A DNA stretch of 64,000 nt. It comes from Nitrospirota bacterium (GTDB lineage Bacteria; Nitrospirota; Nitrospiria; Nitrospirales; Nitrospiraceae). The stretch covers positions 1 through 64,000 of the forward strand of contig JAPLLG010000007.1 in NCBI GenBank assembly GCA_026387665.1. Direction: 5' to 3'. Below, one piece after another: positions 1 to 8,722 of this stretch (positions are counted from its first letter, which is position 1; each line of letters opens with the position of its first letter). The translations under genes were made by a program, and so were the position numbers. The notes beneath the pieces are model-generated. The model worked only from the letters and a program-made list of their open reading frames with translations. It had not been told where the DNA came from and did no database searches.

Positions 1-141
1 GTAGCTGATGAACTTGGCCATGCCCTTGTCCGCACTGACCTTAGTCAAGGCCGCCGTCAACGTCGTCTTGCCATGGTCCACGTGCCCGATCGTCCCGATA
101 TTCACATGCGGCTTCCGCCGCTCATATTTCGCCTTCGCCAT
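1..141 (-). CDS. tuf: Elongation factor Tu, N-terminal 47 residues (runs off the window)
   Basis: EF-Tu is the GTPase that delivers aminoacyl-tRNA to the ribosome. The visible product starts [20 protein letters not shown], and the P-loop follows at once (GHVDHGKTT, residues 19-27), which is diagnostic of EF-Tu. The ATG at 139-141 has a purine-rich site (AAGGGAG) just upstream. The gene lies directly downstream of tRNA-Thr, tRNA-Gly and tRNA-Tyr on the same strand, the conserved tRNA-tufB arrangement of many bacteria, so co-transcription with the tRNAs is likely. The rest of the gene lies left of position 1. Confidence 0.97.
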   Translation of the reverse strand, partial: MAKAKYERRKPHVNIGTIGHVDHGKTTLTAALTKVSADKGMAKFISY

Positions 142-227
142 GCCTTACTCCCTTTCTAAAAATCACCAGAGGTACTATCCCGTCGCGCCGACATATTCCT
201 AGCGCTTCAGGTCGAGCAAGCTCCGTT

Positions 228-303
228 TGGAGCCCACGACGCGGATCGAACGCGTGACCTCGTCCTTACCAAGGACGTGCTCTACCAACTGAGCTACGTG
301 GGC
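228..303 (-). tRNA. tRNA-Thr (anticodon GGT)
   Basis: The minus strand folds as a complete tRNA: acceptor GCCCACG/CGTGGGC, D arm with AGCTCAGTTGGTAGAGC, anticodon stem CGTCC/GGACG with loop TTGGTAA, T arm with GTTCGATCC, and an encoded CCA end at 228-230. The anticodon GGT reads Thr ACC codons. It is 87 nt upstream of tuf. Confidence 0.97.
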
Positions 304-366
304 CAACACTGCATGCCTTCTTCCGCCGCGTCCATCGTATTCGCTCCGAGTCGAGTCAGCTCGGAC

Positions 367-441
367 TGGAGCGGGCGATGGGATTTGAACCCACGACAGC
401 CAGCTTGGAAGGCTGGAACTCTACCACTGAGCTACGCCCGC
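367..441 (-). tRNA. tRNA-Gly (anticodon TCC)
   Basis: Complete cloverleaf on the minus strand: acceptor GCGGGCG/CGCCCGC, D arm GCTCAGTGGTAGAG, anticodon stem CCAGC/GCTGG with loop CTTCCAA, T loop TTCAAAT and encoded CCA at 367-369. The anticodon TCC gives Gly. It sits between tRNA-Tyr and tRNA-Thr in the tRNA-tuf operon. Confidence 0.97.
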
Positions 442-518
442 CCGTCGTCTGCCCACACTCGATGCCGCACAGATCCACACACCGCACTTGATCAAGCTTC
501 CGGTCCCACAGGCCTACA

Positions 519-603
519 TGGTGGGCAGGCAAGGATTCGAACCTTGGAAGCCGATGGCAACAGATTTACAGTCTGCCCCCTTTGGCCACTTGGGTACCTG
601 CCC
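519..603 (-). tRNA. tRNA-Tyr (anticodon GTA)
   Basis: A type II tRNA with a long variable arm, as expected for bacterial tRNA-Tyr. Acceptor GGGCAGG/CCTGCCC, anticodon loop CTGTAAA inside CAGA/TCTG, T loop TTCGAAT and encoded CCA at 519-521. It is the first gene of the Tyr-Gly-Thr-tuf series on the minus strand. Confidence 0.96.
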
Positions 604-930
604 GAAACGCCATGCATGACAAATCTATATGCACAATTACCGACTTCTTTTTCATCGCATGATGAGGAAAGAAGAGTAAACCGATCCACGCACTTCTCCT
701 CTCTCCTTACAAATAAGGATTTAAGCGGGGAAATGCGGGCACGGCCTTGTTCAGGAAACGCTCGATTCTATTGATCAAGTGCTGCGAAGTCAAGGGCCAA
801 AATCAGAATAGTCTCGTTTCCCTCCGACAACCTCTCAACCCATTGCCCTGACAAACTTCGCCTCACTCCTGACTTGCGACACCGCTATCCTGAGCCAACT
901 CCATTGTGCCATGAATATCCCAGAGATATT
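604..930. other. Intergenic region upstream of the tRNA-tuf operon
   Basis: These 327 bases hold no convincing gene. Short ORFs here overlap the tRNA genes and resemble nothing known. The promoter of the tRNA-tuf operon should lie here. A TATAGA hexamer on the minus strand near 630 is a weak -10 candidate, but no good -35 is seen at the right distance. Confidence 0.4.
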
Positions 931-1872
931 TCACGGTGTTAGAGAAAGGGGGGCCTGACTGTCACATTGCCTCGGTCGCTTGCCGCTCTGCTCCGGCCAG
1001 GAAAATGCCGCGGCGGCACGGGCAAAAAGACCCGGGGAGAATCCCATGACATCCTTTATGAGTACTGCCGCTTCCTGAGAGGAGAGACGCGATGCAGCAG
1101 CCAGGTATCGCTTTTGAGCCACAACCCTCTCCTGAGGATCCTCCGGCTCGTAATACCCTCGAAGAATCCCACCCCTATCGGCAGCCCTGAGACGACGCAC
1201 CCATTCATCCTGACTCTTCCCTGGCTTCTGAATCGACTGCCTTGTCCCATTCGCCACTTCCAACTGGTTCCAGACCATCCACCCGACAAACACCGCCCAG
1301 GTTTCATTGAGGGCCTCCCAGGACTCACGTTCGCTTAAAAACCGTTCCTCTGTTTCACCTCTCCTCTGCACCACCGGCGTGATCAGCACCGCTCCGTAGT
1401 GACAATCCTGCTGTACCCTCGCAAACACGAGTATTGGATCTGGCACTGCCCCAGCCGATGCCGCAGCCGCCGTGACTAGATAATCGATATAGGCGTGAAA
1501 CAGTTCATGGTACAGCGTTTCGATCTCGGCATGGGTGAGCCGTCCGAGCGGACGCAACGTAGCGCCGGCCCCATTAAAGGACAGCGCACGATTGAGCACC
1601 ATGCGATGCTCGCCGAGATGATATTCGGCGGCATAGGTGCGCAAATCATCGAACTCAAATTGGACGAAGCCAGGCGGGACCTCATGAAGAAACTTGGTCG
1701 GAAGACCTAATGTCTGCGCTTCACTGAGCAATTGAGTCCACATCCGACCGGTCAACGGCGGACGCTCTTCCGACAGCCCAACCGCAGGAGCAAAGAGCAA
1801 TGCTCCCATAAAAAACCCCAACGCGAACACTGTGCGCAACGTCTGCACCATGAGAGTGATCCACGCCGACAT
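931..1872 (-). CDS. Putative exported metalloprotease-like protein with an HExxH motif
   Basis: A 313-residue protein of unknown family. Residues 8-31 form a hydrophobic signal-peptide-like segment (start perhaps Met8). Residues 122-126 read HELFH, a zinc-binding HExxH motif, in the context IETLYHELFHAYIDYL, which resembles the active-site helix of gluzincin-type metallopeptidases. A following Glu-rich region (ESWEALNETWAVF, about residues 180-195) could supply a third ligand, but this is inferred. Taken together it suggests a secreted or periplasmic zinc peptidase. It follows the helicase gene by 27 nt on the same strand and is probably co-transcribed with it. No substrate is suggested by the context. 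Confidence 0.6.
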   Translation of the reverse strand: MSAWITLMVQTLRTVFALGFFMGALLFAPAVGLSEERPPLTGRMWTQLLSEAQTLGLPTKFLHEVPPGFVQFEFDDLRTYAAEYHLGEHRMVLNRALSFNGAGATLRPLGRLTHAEIETLYHELFHAYIDYLVTAAAASAGAVPDPILVFARVQQDCHYGAVLITPVVQRRGETEERFLSERESWEALNETWAVFVGWMVWNQLEVANGTRQSIQKPGKSQDEWVRRLRAADRGGILRGYYEPEDPQERVVAQKRYLAAASRLSSQEAAVLIKDVMGFSPGLFARAAAAFSWPEQSGKRPRQCDSQAPLSLTP

Positions 1873-1899
1873 TGAGAGGGCTACGACAGGGGGAATCGG

Positions 1900-3927
1900 T
1901 CACTCGTAGCGATCATCGCGAGAATACCAGTCAGGCCGTCCGCCTTCTTCCATCAGAGCCAGCTGATCCAGCAACGCAGGCGACACAGGGCCCAAGAAGC
2001 GGGAGGGCTTCGACAGGACCATGCCGCTGCCCCGATCAAACACATTAATGGGATAAGTCAGATATAGATGACGCTTGGCTCTCGTCACGGAAACATAAAA
2101 CAGCCGCCGCTCTTCTTCGATCTCCTCATCTTCATCGAACGAATAGACCGATGGAAACCGTCCATCCAGGATCCACATGACAAACACACATTGCCACTCC
2201 AGCCCCTTGGCGGAATGGATCGTAGACAACACGAGCCGTTCAGTATCGCGATCCGACGCCTCAGCGCCGGCAGCGTTTCCGTCCGGCGGCTCCAACGTTA
2301 GGTCAGAAAGGAACGTTTCGAGACCCTGATACCGCTCTGCGATCGTCTGCAAATGATCTAAATCCCTCATACGCTTGGGATAGTCGTCGTACTGAGTCTT
2401 AAAGATCGGCAGATAATACTCAGAAATCTGATTTACCAGGTGAGCCGGCCGCAGATCGTCGAGCCCGGCAAGACTTTCGAGCGTCAGACCTAAATCCTTC
2501 AGCCCCTTCCCGGACCGTCCCGTCATCCCACAAAGGGCCTGATAGGAATTAGCCGATTTCTCGATCGCAGCCATAACGTCCTGCGCCTTCTTAGGCCCGA
2601 CCCCTTCGATGAGCATCAGCACGCGATGCCAGCTGACGGCATCCAAGGGATTGGCCACGACACGCAAATGGGCCAATAGATCCTTCACATGCGCGGTCTC
2701 GACGAACTTACCCCCGCCACGTTTGATAAAGGGCAGCCCATGACGCGACAGCTCGATTTCCAGATCGAACGAATGAAAGCTCGAACGGAACAGCACCGCC
2801 ATTTCACTGAGCGGGACCCCTTCCTCCCGCAGCTCCAAAATCTTCTGCGCAATAAAGCGCGATTGGGCATTCTCTGCCCCAGCCTCCACCAAGGTCGGCA
2901 ACGGCCCGTCCAGCTTCCTCGTAAACAAGCGCTTGGTATACTTCTCCGTCGCCTCTTCGATAATGGCGTTCGCCAGATTCAAAATCGGCTGGGTGCTACG
3001 GTAGTTTTCTTCGAGCTTATAGATGACGGTGCCGGGGAACAGCGACGGGAACTCCATAATGTTCTTGAAGGTCGCGCCGCGGAACGCATAGATCGATTGC
3101 GAGTCATCGCCGACGACCATGACGTTCTGATGGGTGAAAGCCAGATGCCTGATGACATCCGCCTGCAGGCGATTGGTATCCTGATACTCATCGACCAGAA
3201 TGTAGCGATAGAGGGATGAGATCGTCCGCCTAACCGATTCATCCTCCATCAAGAGCTGCCGCAACAACACCAGCAAATCGTCATAATCCACCAGCTTGCC
3301 CCGACGCTTCGCCGCCTGATAACCCTTCTGCAACTGCTCCAGCGCGTCCAAATGACCCGAAAAATGATCGAACTCTTCGACCACGATCTCCGCGAGCGGC
3401 CGCAACGTATTCTCGGACTTACTGAACATCTCTGCGATCGTGCCCTTGCGGGGAAACCGCTTATCTTTTTCGTGCAAACCCAACTGGGCGCGAACCAGAG
3501 CGATCAAGTCTTCGGCATCGCCCCGATCGAGAATCGTGAAGCCAGGCTCCAGTCCAATGGCCCGGCCATAGCGCCGGAGCAACATATTGGCCACGGAGTG
3601 AAAGGTGCCGCCACGGACCCGCTCACTGCGAGCACCGATCAGCTCACCGGCCCGTTCGAGCATCTCCTGCGACGATTTCCTCGTAAAGGTCAGCAATAGA
3701 ATGTGGGACGGATCGATCCCTGAGTCGATCAAATAGGCCACGCGATAGACCAGGGTCCGCGTCTTGCCGCTCCCGGCTCCGGCAATGACCAAGGCCGGCC
3801 CTTCGCCCGCAATCACTGCCGCAAGCTGTTGGGCATTCAGCGCCGCCGCATAGTCAATGGACAGGGCGGGAGCTGGCCCCTGGTCCGGCGACCGTTTCAA
3901 TACATAGGGAGTGATGTCTCGATTCAT
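1900..3927 (-). CDS. UvrD/PcrA-family ATP-dependent DNA helicase
   Basis: A superfamily 1A 3'-5' DNA helicase of 675 residues. The motifs appear in the family order: Walker A AGAGSGKT at 49-56, TFTRKSSQEML (motif Ia), VDYDDLL, LVDEYQDTN (Walker B, near 244), GDDSQSIYAFRG (motif III, near 270), LEENYRST (motif IV), TIHSAKGLEWQ (motif V, near 567) and YVSVTRAKRHLY (motif VI, near 615). It is likely to act in DNA repair or replication-fork maintenance. The ATG at 3925-3927 is preferred; an upstream in-frame GTG at 3963 adds 12 residues without family similarity. At about 675 residues it is slightly short for PcrA/UvrD and lacks an obvious C-terminal extension. The exact subfamily (UvrD, PcrA or Rep) is not settled. 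Confidence 0.93.
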   Translation of the reverse strand: MNRDITPYVLKRSPDQGPAPALSIDYAAALNAQQLAAVIAGEGPALVIAGAGSGKTRTLVYRVAYLIDSGIDPSHILLLTFTRKSSQEMLERAGELIGARSERVRGGTFHSVANMLLRRYGRAIGLEPGFTILDRGDAEDLIALVRAQLGLHEKDKRFPRKGTIAEMFSKSENTLRPLAEIVVEEFDHFSGHLDALEQLQKGYQAAKRRGKLVDYDDLLVLLRQLLMEDESVRRTISSLYRYILVDEYQDTNRLQADVIRHLAFTHQNVMVVGDDSQSIYAFRGATFKNIMEFPSLFPGTVIYKLEENYRSTQPILNLANAIIEEATEKYTKRLFTRKLDGPLPTLVEAGAENAQSRFIAQKILELREEGVPLSEMAVLFRSSFHSFDLEIELSRHGLPFIKRGGGKFVETAHVKDLLAHLRVVANPLDAVSWHRVLMLIEGVGPKKAQDVMAAIEKSANSYQALCGMTGRSGKGLKDLGLTLESLAGLDDLRPAHLVNQISEYYLPIFKTQYDDYPKRMRDLDHLQTIAERYQGLETFLSDLTLEPPDGNAAGAEASDRDTERLVLSTIHSAKGLEWQCVFVMWILDGRFPSVYSFDEDEEIEEERRLFYVSVTRAKRHLYLTYPINVFDRGSGMVLSKPSRFLGPVSPALLDQLALMEEGGRPDWYSRDDRYE

Positions 3928-4030
3928 GCAGGCAGCTCGTGAGGTGGTCGGGCTGTATAGCACACTGAGGGGGCCCTTTCAAACGAACCAACCGGTCCCA
4001 GCAACAGCTCACCAACCTACCAACTCACTC

Positions 4031-4156
4031 GCAGGATGCTCAAAAAGACCGTCCGGCAAGGCCGCAGCGAGTGAGAATCTGAGGCGGACCCTTTAGGGTA
4101 CGTTGAGGGGCTGAACGAAGTGAGAACGATGCTGGCGGACTTTTTCAGCATCCTGC
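4031..4156. repeat. Dispersed intergenic repeat, copy 1 (126 bp, inverted ends)
   Basis: The ends are imperfect inverted repeats: gcaggatgctcaaaaagacc on the left and a right end whose complement begins GCAGGATGCTGAAAAAGTCC. The second copy at 54964-55124 has the same two ends in the opposite orientation but a different interior. The interior here is itself partly self-complementary (around CTTTAGGGTACG), so the whole unit can fold as a long hairpin. No transposase is present. It looks like a MITE- or REP-like element and lies between the divergently oriented helicase gene and the next gene. Confidence 0.85.
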
Positions 4157-4170
4157 ACCGCAGACGGCTC

Positions 4171-4200
4171 TTGGAGAGCGGATGGGAACCTGTATATAAT
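4171..4200 (+). promoter_or_regulatory. Sigma-70-type promoter for the gene starting at 4226
   Basis: TTGGAG (4171-4176), an 18-nt spacer and a perfect TATAAT (4195-4200). It begins 15 nt after the repeat element ends. Because the -10 box overlaps the ATG at 4199, that ATG can hardly be the translation start; the GTG at 4226 fits. Confidence 0.7.
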
Positions 4201-4225
4201 GACACTTCTTTTTTGCGAGGTCATT

Positions 4226-5062
4226 GTGGGAACGTCAAAAAATCCATACAGCGAACAGCTCCGCGGGATTGCCGAATTGATCCTAGCCGTCGCGGGCGAA
4301 TCCGTGACCGTCATGAAACGGAATGCTCCCGAGCGGGCCTTGAAATTAAAGCGTCACGAAGAATGGGAAATCTATCTGGAGTTTCTCAAGGTCATGTTCA
4401 ATCTCACCGACCGGCTCTCCATCTTGTTCTTGCCGATCAAAGAGCAGCCTCAGTTCATGGACAGTCTTGAGGACGCCGTCACCCTACAATTGAAAAACGT
4501 GCTCGAACCGGCATTTGGCACCGGCGCCGACCAAACAGAAATCATGCTCACCGTCGGGGCGGCGGTGGCGGAAAGCCGCCAGGCCTATGAGCGCTATCGC
4601 TTCCTGGTCACCGAAAACAATCCTGCAAAGGATGAGATGTTGAAAGACTTTGGCGGACGAGTCGCCGAAGCCATGGGCATCGCGGGGAACGCGCAAGTCT
4701 CCTCCGCCGCCACGCTCTGCGCGAGCGCCGTGATCCCTGCCATCAAAGCGATCTTAGCTGGAGACGCGCCGCCAGCCACCGCTGGAGCCGCCGCCGCTCC
4801 AACAGCCGCCGCTGCGCTACCAGAATCCCAAGGGCCGACGGGGACGGAGATCAAGCTCGTCAGCGTCATGTCGACCATCACAGGGGAAGAAGTCGAAACT
4901 CGCTGGGGACTGCACCCGCGATTCCGGCAGGATCTCCCTCCTGATGACGCGCAACAACTCACCAAGCTCATGAATCGAGTGGCGAAAATCCTGGGCGAAC
5001 GCTACGCCTCCGTGGCCTTCTCCGACGAATGGACGTCCTGGCATAAAGCCGGTCACGCCTAA
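4226..5062 (+). CDS. Conserved protein of unknown function
   Basis: I do not recognise the family. The product is about 278 residues, mostly helical and soluble, with an Ala/Pro-rich linker at about residues 180-205 that separates a larger N-terminal domain from a C-terminal domain of about 75 residues. No signal peptide, membrane segment or catalytic motif is visible. The GTG at 4226 is chosen because it has a GAGG ribosome site 6-9 nt upstream, whereas the ATG at 4199 lies within the -10 box of a good promoter. The glucan phosphorylase gene follows after a 72-nt gap on the same strand, so the two may share a transcript, but no functional link is clear. Confidence 0.7.
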   Translation: MGTSKNPYSEQLRGIAELILAVAGESVTVMKRNAPERALKLKRHEEWEIYLEFLKVMFNLTDRLSILFLPIKEQPQFMDSLEDAVTLQLKNVLEPAFGTGADQTEIMLTVGAAVAESRQAYERYRFLVTENNPAKDEMLKDFGGRVAEAMGIAGNAQVSSAATLCASAVIPAIKAILAGDAPPATAGAAAAPTAAAALPESQGPTGTEIKLVSVMSTITGEEVETRWGLHPRFRQDLPPDDAQQLTKLMNRVAKILGERYASVAFSDEWTSWHKAGHA

Positions 5063-5134
5063 TCGTTCTCGCCAATCGAACGTGGCGGTCCCCTCAGGAC
5101 AACGCCGACTCCATACCAGCAATCGGGAGGTGCA

Positions 5135-7294
5135 GTGGATATTCCGCAGACAGCAGCTAGCTTATCGAATGGTATTCCATCAGGCCTCTCACGCCTCATG
5201 GAATTGGCCCACAACCTCTGGTGGAGTTGGACCCCGGAAGCCCGTCGGCTTTTCCAACACATCGATCCAACCCTCTGGCTCCTGACGCATCATAACCCCG
5301 TCAAACTCCTGGCCGACGTCAGGCCAGACAGGCTTAAACAGCTCGCTGATGATCCCTCGTATATGCGGCAATACTCTGCCGCCCTCAAGATCTTCGACGA
5401 GTATCGTCAGAACAAACACAGTTGGTTTAAAACACAACACCGCGATTTGATCTCCCCCACCATTGCCTACTTCTCTGCGGAATTCGGCCTCCATACGTCC
5501 ATCCCCATTTACAGCGGTGGCCTAGGCATTCTTGCCGGGGACCATTGCAAGGAAGCCAGCGACCTCGGTGTGCCTCTGGTGGGAATCGGGTTCATGTATC
5601 CGCAAGGGTATTTCAGGCAGAGGATCACGCCGGAAGGCTGGCAGGAAGCGGCCTACGCCCCGTTCAACCGGGCAGAATCGCCAATTCATCCCGCACTGAC
5701 TCCATCGGGAGAGGCCTGCCGGATTACGGTCGAGATCGGCAGCCGAGTCGTGGAGGCTGCAGTCTGGAAAGTGCTCGTCGGGCGAGTCCCCCTTTACCTC
5801 ATCGATACGGATGTCCCGGAAAACAATCCTGAAAACAGAGCCCTCTCTGCTCGTTTATATGGCGGCGATCAAGAGATGCGCCTCTGCCAAGAATTCTTAT
5901 TGGGTATCGGTGGTGTCCGTATGCTTCGCGCATTGGGCATCACACCAACCGTCTGGCATGCCAATGAAGGCCATTCCGCCTTCCTCACGTTGGAACGCCT
6001 TCGAGAATTGATCCTGCAAGGATCGACGCATGAGGACGCCTGCGAGGCCATCCGCCAGAGTACGGTCTTTACCACCCATACCCCCGTGCCTGCCGGTCAC
6101 GACGTATTTCCGCACCACCTCATGGACCGGTACTTTTCAGGCTACTGGGAGCAACTGGGCCTCTCGCGGGAAGACTTCCTCCGGCTGGGAGACACCCCTG
6201 AATCCCAGGGGCATGGCTTCAACATGACGGCACTCGCCATGAGGATGGCCGCCCATGTGAATGGGGTCAGTCATGAGCATGGACGGGTCTCGCGAGAGAT
6301 GTGGCACCATATGTGGCCCGGGCTGCCGACCGAGCAAATACCGATCCGCAGCGTGACCAACGGCATCCATGCGCCCACCTGGATTTCCCCGGAACTCAAC
6401 CAGCTCTACGGCAAGTATCTGGGCCCGGAATGGGCGGAGAAATGCGACGACACGACGATGTGGCAGCGGATCCTGGACACCCCAGACCAGGAACTGTGGG
6501 CCGTCCGGCAAGTCATGAAACGCAAACTCATGAGCTTCATCCGGGAACGAGCCAGAAGCGGCTGGATGCAGGGGCACCTCCAGCCCTCGCAAGTCTTAAC
6601 GCAAGGCACGCTGCTCGATCCCGAAGCCTTGACGATCGGCTTCGCCAGGCGCTTCGCCACCTACAAGCGGGCCACCCTGTTATTCCGCGACCTCGAACGG
6701 CTGAAGCAATTGCTCCAAAACCATTGGCAGCCAGTCCAAATCATCTTCGCCGGCAAGGCTCACCCGGCCGATGAGCCGGGCCGTTACTTCATTCATGAAG
6801 TGTTGAGCTTTTGCGACGACCATAAGTTGGGCGGCCACGTGGCCTTCCTGGAAAACTACGACATGCATATGGCGAAATACTTGGTCCAGGGCGTCGACAT
6901 TTGGCTCAACACCCCGCGATTCCCCTTGGAGGCAAGCGGCACGAGCGGACAAAAAGCCGCGCTTAACGGCGTCATCAACCTCAGCGTCCTCGATGGCTGG
7001 TGGAAAGAAGGCTACAACGGAGCCAACGGCTGGGGCATTGAACCCTTAACCGGGAATCAAGACATCCAGGCGCAAGACCAGCATGACGCGGACCAGCTCT
7101 ACCGCATGCTGGAACAAGAGGCCATTCCCCTCTTCTATCAACGGGACATGGATGGCACACCCCGCGGCTGGATGCAGCTCGTCAAGGAAAGTATCCGGAC
7201 CAACGCGCCGCGCTTCTGCACGAAACGCATGGTCAAGGAATACGTCGACCATCTCTATGCGCCGGCCATGATCCGCACCCCCTCGACATGGTAA
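5135..7294 (+). CDS. glgP: Alpha-glucan (glycogen/maltodextrin) phosphorylase
   Basis: A GT35 phosphorylase that releases glucose-1-phosphate from alpha-1,4-glucans using pyridoxal phosphate. At 719 residues it matches the shorter alpha-glucan phosphorylase type (TIGR02094-like) with an N-terminal DUF3417-like region (LAHNLWWSWTPEA near residue 26). YFSAEFGLHTSIPIYSGGLG near residue 110 and the PLP-site segment EASGTSGQKAALNG near residues 598-611 are family hallmarks; the Lys in the latter should bind PLP. The GTG start at 5135 has a GGGAGG site 4 nt upstream. With the 4-alpha-glucanotransferase at 57741-59990 it implies storage-glucan turnover. The last codons overlap the start of the next gene. 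Confidence 0.95.
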   Translation: MDIPQTAASLSNGIPSGLSRLMELAHNLWWSWTPEARRLFQHIDPTLWLLTHHNPVKLLADVRPDRLKQLADDPSYMRQYSAALKIFDEYRQNKHSWFKTQHRDLISPTIAYFSAEFGLHTSIPIYSGGLGILAGDHCKEASDLGVPLVGIGFMYPQGYFRQRITPEGWQEAAYAPFNRAESPIHPALTPSGEACRITVEIGSRVVEAAVWKVLVGRVPLYLIDTDVPENNPENRALSARLYGGDQEMRLCQEFLLGIGGVRMLRALGITPTVWHANEGHSAFLTLERLRELILQGSTHEDACEAIRQSTVFTTHTPVPAGHDVFPHHLMDRYFSGYWEQLGLSREDFLRLGDTPESQGHGFNMTALAMRMAAHVNGVSHEHGRVSREMWHHMWPGLPTEQIPIRSVTNGIHAPTWISPELNQLYGKYLGPEWAEKCDDTTMWQRILDTPDQELWAVRQVMKRKLMSFIRERARSGWMQGHLQPSQVLTQGTLLDPEALTIGFARRFATYKRATLLFRDLERLKQLLQNHWQPVQIIFAGKAHPADEPGRYFIHEVLSFCDDHKLGGHVAFLENYDMHMAKYLVQGVDIWLNTPRFPLEASGTSGQKAALNGVINLSVLDGWWKEGYNGANGWGIEPLTGNQDIQAQDQHDADQLYRMLEQEAIPLFYQRDMDGTPRGWMQLVKESIRTNAPRFCTKRMVKEYVDHLYAPAMIRTPSTW

Positions 7295-8706
7295 CTAACC
7301 GTCACGCCGGACAGCCGCAGCGCGCCTCTGGCAACACCATTGCGGGAGGACTCCATCTGCTCGGGGGCCTCATCTTCAGCGCGATCGTTATAGGCCTGCC
7401 CTCAGCGGAGGCAGGCACGCCCACATCGCCCAGCGGCTCAGCCATTGAACGTGAAGCCACAGAATCCTTCAAACATGCCGACTACGACCGGGTCCTGAAA
7501 CTCTGGCAATCGATCCCGCCAGAGGGCGCCCCCTCGAAACCGCTCATCCGCCTCGCATTCCACAGCTCCCTCAAACTGGGACGGCCGGAAGAAGCCTTCG
7601 CCCTCTATCAGCGGTTAGTGCCAACCGATGGTCAGGACGACCCGACCCTCTTACGGCCCCTGGCTCTCAGTTTTGTGACCAGCCATGTCCGCGACTCGCA
7701 GGAATATGTCCGGATCGCAGCCTACACGGTGCTGGCGGAGCTCGGCCTCTCAGAGACGCAAGCCATCCTGGAAGACGGCTTGCTCGACAGCTCGGTGCTG
7801 GTACGGGCTCGCGCCGCCGAAGCGATCGGCAAAGCCGGACTTGCAGGCAAATCAGGCCCCTTGCTCCGGGCGCTCAACGACGCGACGCCGACCGTACGAA
7901 TTGCCGCCATGACCGCGTTGAGCGAGGCCAAGGTCACAGCCATCATGCCCCAGCTCATCGCCATCGCCAGGACGGATGACGGACCGGAAGCCGTGTTCGC
8001 CTATGCTGCGCTCTACCGGCTTGGCAAACAGGACATGCTGACCGACCTCACCGGCGCGGCGACGCTGCCTGACGCCGATATCCGGATGGCGGCCCTGGGA
8101 ATGTTGGGACAGCTGAAACGTCCCTCAAGCCTATCGGTCCTAAGCCAAGGCGTGTACGACCCTGAGCCCTCGGTCCGCGCTTTCGCCGCCGGGGCATTGG
8201 GAGACTACGGACAGGCCGGCGGGGTCGCACCCCTCACCCATGCGCTGAGCGATGAAAGCAGCAGAGTCCGCGCCGTCGCCGCCGCGAGTCTTGGCAAGCT
8301 GGGCATTCGAGAGAACCGACCTTTATTACAGACCCTGACACGCGATGCCAACATGCAGGTGCGGGCCAGTGCCGTGGAAGGGCTGCTCAGGCTGGGCGAT
8401 ACATCGGCGGTCTTGCTCGCTGCAGATTTGGCCAGACACCCGGACCCCTCGATCCGCGCCGCGGCAGCCCATGCCCTGGCCGCCACCTCCGACAAACAAG
8501 CCGCCGTGGTGCTGCAGGCGCTGCTACAGGACCAACAACCGCAACCTCGGCTCTTGGCGGCAAAAGCCCTGGGCAAGAGCGCCGCCCCTGTGGTGCCGCT
8601 GCTCAAAAAAGGGTTGCAAGACTCGGACGTCGCCATTCGTCTGGCAGCTGCAGGCAGCCTGCTCCAACAGCTTCGCCGTCCCGCAGCCGCCCCCAAAGCC
8701 CGTTAG
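7288..8706 (+). CDS. Exported HEAT-repeat protein
   Basis: 472 residues. Residues 18-43 form a hydrophobic segment ending in an AEA-type cleavage site, so the protein is likely exported or membrane-anchored. About residues 45-125 look like a helical TPR-like region. From about residue 130 to 460 there are roughly ten HEAT/PBS-lyase-type repeats with the recurring pattern VRAxAAxALGxLG. Such repeats form scaffolds for protein binding; no enzyme motif is seen. The ATG lies inside the last codons of glgP (7-nt overlap), so translation is probably coupled. The coiled-coil protein that follows after 16 nt may be a partner. Confidence 0.8.
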   Translation: MVTNRHAGQPQRASGNTIAGGLHLLGGLIFSAIVIGLPSAEAGTPTSPSGSAIEREATESFKHADYDRVLKLWQSIPPEGAPSKPLIRLAFHSSLKLGRPEEAFALYQRLVPTDGQDDPTLLRPLALSFVTSHVRDSQEYVRIAAYTVLAELGLSETQAILEDGLLDSSVLVRARAAEAIGKAGLAGKSGPLLRALNDATPTVRIAAMTALSEAKVTAIMPQLIAIARTDDGPEAVFAYAALYRLGKQDMLTDLTGAATLPDADIRMAALGMLGQLKRPSSLSVLSQGVYDPEPSVRAFAAGALGDYGQAGGVAPLTHALSDESSRVRAVAAASLGKLGIRENRPLLQTLTRDANMQVRASAVEGLLRLGDTSAVLLAADLARHPDPSIRAAAAHALAATSDKQAAVVLQALLQDQQPQPRLLAAKALGKSAAPVVPLLKKGLQDSDVAIRLAAAGSLLQQLRRPAAAPKAR

Positions 8707-8722
8707 CCGAAAGGATCGCGCA

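Noticed and set aside
277-774. A 165-codon plus-strand ORF at the left end
   Set aside because: It runs through the tRNA-Gly and tRNA-Tyr genes on the other strand and resembles no protein.
4031-4156. Repeat considered as an insertion sequence
   Set aside because: No transposase ORF and only 126 bp; classed as a non-autonomous repeat.
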